Of a stretch of DNA of 30,921 nt, positions 14,734 to 22,168 are shown in pieces. Source of the stretch: WQUF01 sp031549885 (GTDB lineage Bacteria > Bacillota > Clostridia > Clostridiales > Clostridiaceae); the NCBI GenBank assembly GCA_031549885.1, contig JAVBPD010000099.1:1-30921 (forward strand), in the 5' to 3' direction. The translations under genes were made by a program, and so were the position numbers. The stretch's first letter is position 1. The number at the start of each line of letters is the position of its first letter. The notes under the pieces are model-generated. The model was not told the origin of the DNA. It did no database searches and saw only the letters and a program-made list of their open reading frames with translations.

Positions 14734-16143
14734 ATGTTATTACAAAATGAAAAAACTTATAAAAGAAAACTCATTTCTTCAGAGGCAGTTTTTATTCATT
14801 CTCCTGGAGCAATAGTTGGTATGGTAGCAAAGGTGCTAGGATATATTGATGATGATATATTTAAATATGCTGTTGAAAAGCTAAGTGAAATATATCCTAT
14901 ATTAAAATATAAATTAACTTGGGATAAAGATGATGAGCCATATTTTGAAGAAACTAAAAATTATATTCCAGTAATTATAGTTCCTAGACACACTGATAAG
15001 GATTTTGAAAAGATGATCACAGATCAATGGGAAAGAGGATTTGATTTAACAAATGGTCCCTTATGCAAGTTTATATTGTTAAAATCTCATGATAAATCTG
15101 AAATAATATTTGTTGCACACCATACCATTACAGATGGCATATCTGCCACAATGATTACAGATTTTTTATTAAAAATAATGGACAATCCTAATGCAAAAAT
15201 AAAGCCAATAGAGTATGAAGAATTGCCTTCAATAGAAAATTTAAAAAAATATATTCCTAAAGCAAATTTATTAGAAAGCTTAACGAATAAATCTATATCA
15301 AGTTTTGTAAATTACAGCTGGAAAAAAAACAAAGTAAATATAATTAAAGAAGATATTAAAAAAGCCCACAAAGCTTATTTTGATAAAATATCTTACATAG
15401 TATCTTTAGATGAATTAAGTGCAGAAGACACATTTTCATTTATAAATAAATGCAAAAAAAATAATGTAACTGTAAATTCTGCCCTTAGCAGTGCATTTTT
15501 AGCATGTCGCAGAGAAATAGATAACGAGCATATTAGCAAAAAAATCGTTATACCTGTTGATCTAAGAAAGTATTTAGGAAATTGCGCCAAAAAATCCATT
15601 GGATGTTATTCCACATCAATAGATATAAATTTTACATATGAAGCTTCAAAGGCATTTTGGGAAAATGCAAAGATTTTTAACAAACTATCTAGCGATTCAT
15701 TAAACAATTTTGGGCCCATTAAAAAAATACAAGCTTTTTCAATGTTCTCCACCAATTTTTTAGAAGCTTCAACTTTATCTCAAAGGGTACAAGGGCACGA
15801 AGAAGTATTTAAAAGCTTTCCTTACGCTAAAAAACTTGGAACAAAAAGCAATAATATTGCATCGATTGCAGCTAAAAACACAATTAAAGATGCTTCAACA
15901 TTTACCATTACTAATTTAGGTGTAAAATCATATGAATATAACGATTTTAAGCTAGAGAGCTTGATAATTTACCCATCATCTGTATCTTATCCTGAAATGA
16001 ATATTACGCTATCTGTTTTAACGATTAACGCTAAATTAATACTGTCCTATCACATGTTAACAGATAAGGCTAAAACAAACAATTGTTTAAATATGCTAAA
16101 TAACTTAAAAGAAAATATACATAAATTCATTGTAAATATCTAA
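14734..16143 (+). CDS. HHxxxDG acyltransferase of the condensation/PapA superfamily, paralogue 1
   Basis: This 469-aa protein resembles CoA- or carrier-dependent acyltransferases (condensation domains, PapA proteins, alcohol acetyltransferases), which pass an acyl group to an alcohol or amine. The catalytic motif HHTITDG is at 129-135. Other landmarks shared by all four paralogues are an opening YKRKL...EAVF..SPGA, FDL.NGPL at 103-110, VDLRKYLG near 275, and TITNLG near 391 before a Y-P-rich strand. The size fits one two-lobed acyltransferase. No carrier or adenylation domain is attached, so the donor must be free acyl-CoA or an acyl carrier protein. GAGGAG precedes the ATG. The gene leads a run of four, 15 bases ahead of the second. 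Donor and acceptor are unknown. Confidence 0.78.
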   Translation: MLLQNEKTYKRKLISSEAVFIHSPGAIVGMVAKVLGYIDDDIFKYAVEKLSEIYPILKYKLTWDKDDEPYFEETKNYIPVIIVPRHTDKDFEKMITDQWERGFDLTNGPLCKFILLKSHDKSEIIFVAHHTITDGISATMITDFLLKIMDNPNAKIKPIEYEELPSIENLKKYIPKANLLESLTNKSISSFVNYSWKKNKVNIIKEDIKKAHKAYFDKISYIVSLDELSAEDTFSFINKCKKNNVTVNSALSSAFLACRREIDNEHISKKIVIPVDLRKYLGNCAKKSIGCYSTSIDINFTYEASKAFWENAKIFNKLSSDSLNNFGPIKKIQAFSMFSTNFLEASTLSQRVQGHEEVFKSFPYAKKLGTKSNNIASIAAKNTIKDASTFTITNLGVKSYEYNDFKLESLIIYPSSVSYPEMNITLSVLTINAKLILSYHMLTDKAKTNNCLNMLNNLKENIHKFIVNI

Positions 16144-16158
16144 TGCGAGGAAAGAAGA

Positions 16159-17562
16159 ATGTTAAATAAAATAACAAAAACATATGAAAGAAAGCTATTG
16201 CCTTTAGAAGCTGTATTTGTAAGATCTCCAGGGGCAATTGTAGGCATTGTTGCAAAACTCTCAGGGAACATCGATGAAAGTAAATTTTTATTTGCTGTTA
16301 ACAAATTAATAACATATTATCCCATATTGCACTCAAAAATAAATTGGGATAAAAATGATGAAATGTGGTTTATAGAATCAGAAAGCCCCATTCCTGCATC
16401 AATTATAGAAATGGCATCAGAAAATGATTTTGAGAAAATAATTTCAAGTGAATGGAAAAAGGAATTTGATATAGAAAATGGTCCATTAAGCCGTTTTATA
16501 CTTTTAAAGTCGTTAAATAAATTCCATATAATCTTTGTAGCTCACCATTCAATTACAGATGGCGCTGGCTTATTAAAGATAATAGAAAGTTTATTAAAAT
16601 TAATTAACAATAAGCGAGCAGAATTACAATTTGATTATGGTGAATGCTTGCCATCCATTGAAAACTTAAATAAATCAGTGCAATTAAATAATAAAAACCC
16701 GCTAAAAAATATTGCTTATAATTCATTACTAAAATACTTTGATTATCAATGGAATAAGGGCAAAATATCTCTGCCAAAAGAGGATATAGTTAAAATTCAA
16801 AAAACTTATTTTAAAGCATTTAATTACCTTGTGATTTTAGATGAATTTACCGAAAAAGAGACTCAATTATTTATACATCAATGCAAAAAACACAATATAA
16901 CAGTTAACTCTGCCATAGCTACAGCTATTTTAGCTTGTAGGGATATAATAGACAAAAATAACGATAATCATAATTACTTAGTTCCAGTTAATTTAAGAAG
17001 ATATTTAGGTGAAAAGGCGCAAAACTCCATATCATGTTATGCAGGCTCTATTGATATAAAATATGCTTATGATCCATTAAAATCATATTGGGAAAATGCT
17101 GAAATTTTTAATAATAAATTTAATAAAGCTTTAAACAATAATTTAGATATTGAAAAAATTAAGGCAATTTCATATCTGCCTAATGGTTTATTAGAGGCTT
17201 CCATATTGTCTCAAAGATTTCAAACATTTCCTGAAGTGTTTAATGGTTTTTCATATTATAACAAATTAACCTCCAAAAATATTGCATCATTAATAGCAAA
17301 AAAGAGCATTAAAGAATCTCCATCTTTTACAATTACAAACTTAGGAGCACCTAATATTTTAACTGAATTTGAGAATTTTAAATTAGAAAATATAGTTATT
17401 TATCCTTCTTATACTGCCTACCCTAAAGCAAGTTTAATACTTTCTGTAATAACATTAAATAACAAGCTTACCTTTTCTTATCATGCAGTAGAGAATTATA
17501 ATGATATAACTAAAAAATTAAAAGAGATGTTCAAAGAATTTATACTAGATAAAATATATTGA
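16159..17562 (+). CDS. HHxxxDG acyltransferase, paralogue 2
   Basis: This 467-aa protein aligns almost without gaps with the preceding gene. The active-site HHSITDG is at 129-135, after FDIENGPL at 103-110. VNLRRYLG and TITNLGAP follow in the same places. After the motif it has AGLLK instead of ISATM, so the substrate pocket next to the catalytic His probably differs. GAGGAAAG lies close before the ATG, and 15 bases separate it from the first gene, so they are co-transcribed from the 14674 promoter. A 95-base gap carrying its own promoter follows. No signal peptide or membrane segment is evident, so it is probably cytoplasmic. Confidence 0.77.
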   Translation: MLNKITKTYERKLLPLEAVFVRSPGAIVGIVAKLSGNIDESKFLFAVNKLITYYPILHSKINWDKNDEMWFIESESPIPASIIEMASENDFEKIISSEWKKEFDIENGPLSRFILLKSLNKFHIIFVAHHSITDGAGLLKIIESLLKLINNKRAELQFDYGECLPSIENLNKSVQLNNKNPLKNIAYNSLLKYFDYQWNKGKISLPKEDIVKIQKTYFKAFNYLVILDEFTEKETQLFIHQCKKHNITVNSAIATAILACRDIIDKNNDNHNYLVPVNLRRYLGEKAQNSISCYAGSIDIKYAYDPLKSYWENAEIFNNKFNKALNNNLDIEKIKAISYLPNGLLEASILSQRFQTFPEVFNGFSYYNKLTSKNIASLIAKKSIKESPSFTITNLGAPNILTEFENFKLENIVIYPSYTAYPKASLILSVITLNNKLTFSYHAVENYNDITKKLKEMFKEFILDKIY

Positions 17563-17600
17563 ATTTGATGATATAATAACCATTGCTCAAGTCATAAATC

Positions 17601-17629
17601 TTGTAATATGTTCCAAATCTACATATAAT
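17601..17629 (+). promoter_or_regulatory. Predicted sigma-A promoter of the acyltransferase cluster (second)
   Basis: TTGTAA (17601-17606), 17 bases, then TATAAT (17624-17629) lie in the 95-base gap before the third acyltransferase, 28 bases ahead of its ATG. Hexamers and spacer length are identical to those at 14674-14702, which suggests the promoter was duplicated along with the gene. Confidence 0.7.
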
Positions 17630-17657
17630 TTTTTTCAAATAGCTATGAGGATGTGAA

Positions 17658-19100
17658 ATGCATATTAATAATGAACTAATTTATAAAAGAAAAATACTTC
17701 CAATTGAGGCTACTTTCCTGCGCTCTATAGGCGCATTTATTGCAATAGCTGCACAAGTTTTGGGCCATGTAGATGAAGAGAATTTTAAATTAGCAGTGCA
17801 TAAATTAAGAAAAATCTATCCAATACTAAATTGTGTAGTAACTTGGGATGAAAATGGAGAATCTTGGTTTGAAGAAAAAGAAACTAAACCCTACATAATT
17901 ATTAAAGAAAGAATTTCAGAAAATCATTTTGAAAAAACCATCAAAGAAGAATGGAATAAGAGTTTTGATCTTGAAAATGGACCTCTTACTAGGTTTATAC
18001 TTTTAAAATCCGATAAAAAATCAGAAATCATTTTTATGTCTCACCATTGTATATCAGATGGAATTGGTATAACTATAATTATTGAATCCATTTTAAAAAT
18101 TATGAAGGGTGAAGATTTAAACATCAACACAAGTCAAATAAAAAACTTGCCTTCTGTTAAAAATTTTATTAAAAAAAGAAATTTCAATATTTTTGCTTTT
18201 TTTGATGAATTTTCGTATAAATACGTATCATATTTCTTAAACTATAGATGGAGAAGATCAAAAATATACTTGCCTCCAGAGGATATACCGTTAACTCATA
18301 AGATTTTTTATAATTACTATGAATATTGTACACTTATGGATGAATTCACAGAAGAGGAAACTCAATCTTTTATAAATAAATGCAAAGAATATAAAGTAAC
18401 AGTTACTTCTGCCATGACTACTGCTTTTTTAGCTTGTCGCAATGAATTAGATAAGGAACACGATAACTTTAAACAATTAATACCAGTAGATTTAAGAAAA
18501 TATGTGGATGATGATTTAACCTGCGCCATTAATTGTCACTCAGGTTCAATAGATATAAATTTTTCATATGATACATCTTTAACATTTTGGGAAAATGCCA
18601 AAATATATAATAAAAAAAACAAGGATGCTTTAAATGATTTTAAACATATAAAAAAAGTACAAGCAATTTCAAATTTTACAACGGATTTAGTAGAAGCTTC
18701 TATATTATCACAAAGATTTCAAACCTATGAAAATTTATTTAAAGACACTTTCTCATATTCTAGCAAGCTTGGGCCAAAGAGCAATCATGTTAGCGCATAT
18801 ATTGCAAAGCATTTAATAAAGTTAAATCCAAGCTTTTGCTTAACAAATATGGGATCACCAAATCTTTTAGATTATTACGGTAATTTAAAATTAGAAAAAA
18901 TTTTCTACTATCCTTCAGGAGTTGCTCATCCACCAATGACAGTTCTTATCTCTGTAGTTACTTTAAATAACAGACTTTTTTTATCTTTTCACATTGCTAA
19001 GAAAAAAAATGAAGACAATGGTTATGAGCAAATTACTATTAAACTAAAAGAGCGATATAAAGAGTTTTTAACTAGAGATATTTTTTTACAGAAAGGATAA
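17658..19100 (+). CDS. HHxxxDG acyltransferase, paralogue 3
   Basis: This 480-aa member has HHCISDG at 129-135, the only copy with Ser before the catalytic-loop Asp and with Cys after the paired His. The N-terminal segment SIGAFIAIAAQVLG departs from the SPGAIVG of copies 1 and 2. VDLRKYVDDD replaces VDLRKYLG, and CLTNMGSP replaces TITNLG, so it is the more diverged of the first three copies. TGAGGATG precedes the ATG. It has its own promoter and is followed after six bases by paralogue 4, so the cluster seems to consist of two two-gene transcripts. A phenylalanine- and basic-rich stretch (about 172-200) links the two lobes. Confidence 0.77.
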   Translation: MHINNELIYKRKILPIEATFLRSIGAFIAIAAQVLGHVDEENFKLAVHKLRKIYPILNCVVTWDENGESWFEEKETKPYIIIKERISENHFEKTIKEEWNKSFDLENGPLTRFILLKSDKKSEIIFMSHHCISDGIGITIIIESILKIMKGEDLNINTSQIKNLPSVKNFIKKRNFNIFAFFDEFSYKYVSYFLNYRWRRSKIYLPPEDIPLTHKIFYNYYEYCTLMDEFTEEETQSFINKCKEYKVTVTSAMTTAFLACRNELDKEHDNFKQLIPVDLRKYVDDDLTCAINCHSGSIDINFSYDTSLTFWENAKIYNKKNKDALNDFKHIKKVQAISNFTTDLVEASILSQRFQTYENLFKDTFSYSSKLGPKSNHVSAYIAKHLIKLNPSFCLTNMGSPNLLDYYGNLKLEKIFYYPSGVAHPPMTVLISVVTLNNRLFLSFHIAKKKNEDNGYEQITIKLKERYKEFLTRDIFLQKG

Positions 19101-19106
19101 AACGTA

Positions 19107-20543
19107 ATGCAACAAACTAATAAACCCTATAAACGCAGAGTTTTAACATTTGAAAGCATATTCGTTCATACCCCAGGAGTTGTAATAGGTTTTATTGCAG
19201 GAGTTACAGGTAATGTTGATGAAACTAAATTTATAAATGCAATTAAAAAGCTGATTAGTTTATACCCAATATTAAGATCAAAGCTTACAGTTGATGCAAA
19301 TGGTGAAGAGTGGATTGAAGAAACTAAATTTGATCTTCCAGTTAGAATTATACCAAGGATTTCTGATGATTACTTTAAAAAAGTATATGAAGAGGCTACA
19401 AAATCTCCAATAGATTTAGAGAAAGGTCCATTTTACGAATTTATATTGGTAAAATCAGATACAAAATCTGAAATCATATTTAGAGGGCACCATATGATGA
19501 CAGATGGGGTTGCAATGGTGAGAATATTAGATCTTATTTTACAATTTATGAAAGATCCAAATATTTATGTAAAAACTTATAATTCTGAAGAGTTGCCAAA
19601 TGGAAAAGTTTTAAAAAAATCCATTAAACCTAAATTAAAATTAAACCAGAAAATTCAAAATGCTTGGGATAGCTTTTTGTTTCCACTAATAAATTGGGAA
19701 TGGAAAAGAACTAAATTAAACCTTCCTAAGGAAGATATAATAAAAAGTTATAATATATATCAAGATCACTATAAGCATCTCATGCTAACAGATGAATTTA
19801 CAGAGGATGAGACTATAAATATAGCTAAAGCCTGTAAAAAGCACAATGTAACGATAAATTCAGCTATGGCTACAGCTTTTTTAGCTTGTAGAAATGAAAT
19901 AGATAAAGAGCATGAAAACAACAGACAATTTGTATCTGTGGATTTAAGACGCCATTTAGGAGAAAACGCTAAACAAGCCATAAATTGCTATGCGTCTACA
20001 CTTACCACAAATTTTGCATATGATACTAAAAAAACATTTTGGGAAAATGCCGAAAATTATCACAAACAAATAAAATCAGATTTAGATGCATGTGCTGAAG
20101 CAATTCATGTTAAGAATTTCTCACACCTTCCTACAAGCTTTATATGGGCTACTGCACTATCAGGAAGAATGCATGGTGTACCAGATAAATATAAAGATCA
20201 TCCATTTTTTAAAAAAATTGGCCCTAAAAGCATACATGTAGCTGCAGTATTTGGAAGGGTAAGCGCTAAATTTGGACCTACCTTTACCATAACAAATATG
20301 GGCAAAGCTAAATTCTCATATGATTATGGCAACTTAAAATTAGATAGCTGCATCATATCACCATCCTTTGTTGTATATCCACCACTTAGCATATTATTAT
20401 CAGTTATCACAGTAAATAATAAAATCACCATATCGTATCATACTGCAAAGATTTTAAGCAATTCTAATATAGATTTTGAAAATATTATGAATAAAATAAA
20501 ATTAAGATTTAAAGAATTTATGACAAAGGATTTATTAAAATAA
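19107..20543 (+). CDS. HHxxxDG acyltransferase, paralogue 4
   Basis: This 478-aa protein has HHMMTDG at 128-134 and the family openings YKRRVLTFESIFVHTPGVVIG and FILVKSD. It is the most divergent copy: GH precedes the motif's second His where the others have AH or SH, and the region after it (VAMVRILDL) and FGPTFTITNMG near the C-terminus are distinctive. VDLRRHLG is kept. AAAGGAT inside the end of paralogue 3 is its ribosome site, with only six bases between the genes, so translation is probably coupled. It ends at a bidirectional terminator shared with the convergent lipid synthase genes. The donor may be the product of that synthase, but this is inferred from neighbourhood only. Confidence 0.77.
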   Translation: MQQTNKPYKRRVLTFESIFVHTPGVVIGFIAGVTGNVDETKFINAIKKLISLYPILRSKLTVDANGEEWIEETKFDLPVRIIPRISDDYFKKVYEEATKSPIDLEKGPFYEFILVKSDTKSEIIFRGHHMMTDGVAMVRILDLILQFMKDPNIYVKTYNSEELPNGKVLKKSIKPKLKLNQKIQNAWDSFLFPLINWEWKRTKLNLPKEDIIKSYNIYQDHYKHLMLTDEFTEDETINIAKACKKHNVTINSAMATAFLACRNEIDKEHENNRQFVSVDLRRHLGENAKQAINCYASTLTTNFAYDTKKTFWENAENYHKQIKSDLDACAEAIHVKNFSHLPTSFIWATALSGRMHGVPDKYKDHPFFKKIGPKSIHVAAVFGRVSAKFGPTFTITNMGKAKFSYDYGNLKLDSCIISPSFVVYPPLSILLSVITVNNKITISYHTAKILSNSNIDFENIMNKIKLRFKEFMTKDLLK

Positions 20544-20571
20544 AAAAGAAGCACATCTTAGCTTCTTTTTT
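20542..20571. terminator. Bidirectional terminator between acyltransferase and synthase operons
   Basis: AAAAAAGAAGC (20542-20552) and GCTTCTTTTTT (20561-20571) form a stem with an 8-base loop. A T run follows the stem on either strand, as expected for one terminator serving both convergent operons. Confidence 0.88.
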
Positions 20572-20581
20572 ATTTTAATTA

Positions 20582-22159
20582 TTAACTTTTTTCGCATATA
20601 TAATCTGGAATCTGTCCCTTTTCAACCTCCATTTGCTCTGCAGTATTTTTTAAAAGCAAATTGGCAGCGCCTTTCATTATATGCTCTGCTACAGCATCTA
20701 CATGGCGATTGTCATATTTTTCAAGGTAAGTTCCCTTTACCCAATTATTAAAAGATCCCATAGATTGACCACACCAAATTTGCATATCCATTTTCCTATC
20801 TTCCACTCCATCTTTAGCCCAACGAGAAGAGTTTCCTAAATACCATCTAAATAATAGAGCCATTTTAAGCTTTGGATTTCTTTTTGCCATATCTATTTGC
20901 CTTGGATCAACCTTTGCAAAAAACTTTTCAACCTCTCCCCAAATGTCTTCAAAGGAAGCTTTAAAATAATTCTTTATAATTCTGTTCTTATCTTGTTCAG
21001 GTATTTCGTCAATAGATTTATATTTAGTATAAATATCATATAACTTTTGAGCATTCATAGGATACATGGTGCCCTTTTTAATAACTTGAACCTTTGCTCC
21101 AAGCTCAAACATGTCAGCACAAGGAGCAAGAACAACATCAGACATGCTTACCTCTGCTAAAACTTTCTTTACGTATTCAGAAGTTCCAGCCTCAACACAA
21201 GCTTGATTAACAGATCCAGTTACAACATAAGCTGCTCCCATTTGAAATGCACCAAGAGCAGCAGCAGGTGTACTAATTCCTCCAGCAGCTCCAATTCTTA
21301 TCTTATGATCATATTTGTATTTGGCTTGTATTTCATCTCTTATCTTTGTCATTGCAGGTAACAATGACACAAGAGGTCTAGAATCTGTATGTCCACCAGA
21401 ATCCGCTTCAACAGTTACATCATCTGCAACAGAAAAATTAGCTGAAAGTAAAGCTTGCTCTTTTGTTATAAGGCCATTTTTTAAAAGCGCATTTACTATA
21501 GCTGTATCTGGTGGAGACATGAACTTTATAGCAACCTCTTCCCTGGATACCTTTGCAATAACCTTTCTTTTAGATTCAATTTTTCCATCCTTTGTACCAA
21601 GGCCTGAAATTCTATAATATAAAAGAGCAGGGCTTAAATCTATAAAAGCAGAAGCTTCTACAACATTGATATTTTTCTTAATAAATGTATTTACTAGATC
21701 AAATTCAGCCTTATCGCTATTTGGTATATGAAGAAAATTCATAATAAATGGCCCATTTGGAACTTCTTTTCTAATTCTATCAATATCCCTTTCAATATTT
21801 GCTATGGACATCCCACCAGAGCCATATGTGCCTAAAAGCCCTGCTTTAGAAAGTGCTATTACCATTTCAACTGATGATATAGCTTGAGCCATACCTCCTG
21901 CGTAATATGAATACTTTGTGTTGTAATCTATTTGAAATGTTTTATCTCCTAAATTATTTTCAGATGGTATAGGTAAAATATACATTACAGGGGCAGCATT
22001 TTGCTCATTTTCTAAGGTCAAATTTCCACCTAAAGCTATTTTATTTTTTCCATCTATTTTTATTACATAACAACATTTTAAATCAGATTTCATTTCAATG
22101 TTATTTGCATCAAGTAAATTATAATCTTTAAGATATATGGGATTTACAAAACTAGCCAT
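20582..22159 (-). CDS. PfaD-type enoyl reductase (FMN-dependent), stand-alone copy
   Basis: This 525-aa protein matches the size and motifs of PfaD, the trans-acting enoyl reductase of polyunsaturated-fatty-acid synthases. It is a 2-nitropropane-dioxygenase-like TIM barrel with FMN that saturates the trans double bond made in each elongation cycle. Landmarks are YYAGGMAQAISS, GLLGTYGSGGMS, the ADDVTVEADSGGHTDSRPL segment with the conserved catalytic-region His, and the phosphate-binding loop IGAAGGISTPAAALGAFQMG. The C-terminal RWYLGNSSRW and KMDMQIWCGQSMGSFN segments are PfaD-specific. It is a close paralogue of the first 515 residues of the next upstream gene. AGGAGG precedes the ATG, and nine bases separate it from that gene, so both are in one operon. 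It is not FabK, because FabK is much shorter. Confidence 0.9.
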   Translation of the reverse strand: MASFVNPIYLKDYNLLDANNIEMKSDLKCCYVIKIDGKNKIALGGNLTLENEQNAAPVMYILPIPSENNLGDKTFQIDYNTKYSYYAGGMAQAISSVEMVIALSKAGLLGTYGSGGMSIANIERDIDRIRKEVPNGPFIMNFLHIPNSDKAEFDLVNTFIKKNINVVEASAFIDLSPALLYYRISGLGTKDGKIESKRKVIAKVSREEVAIKFMSPPDTAIVNALLKNGLITKEQALLSANFSVADDVTVEADSGGHTDSRPLVSLLPAMTKIRDEIQAKYKYDHKIRIGAAGGISTPAAALGAFQMGAAYVVTGSVNQACVEAGTSEYVKKVLAEVSMSDVVLAPCADMFELGAKVQVIKKGTMYPMNAQKLYDIYTKYKSIDEIPEQDKNRIIKNYFKASFEDIWGEVEKFFAKVDPRQIDMAKRNPKLKMALLFRWYLGNSSRWAKDGVEDRKMDMQIWCGQSMGSFNNWVKGTYLEKYDNRHVDAVAEHIMKGAANLLLKNTAEQMEVEKGQIPDYICEKS

Positions 22160-22168
22160 TTTTCCTCC

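Noticed and set aside
14734..20543. Non-ribosomal peptide synthetase condensation modules
   Set aside because: Each protein is a single free-standing domain without adenylation or carrier domains, which fits acyltransferases of the superfamily better than an NRPS.
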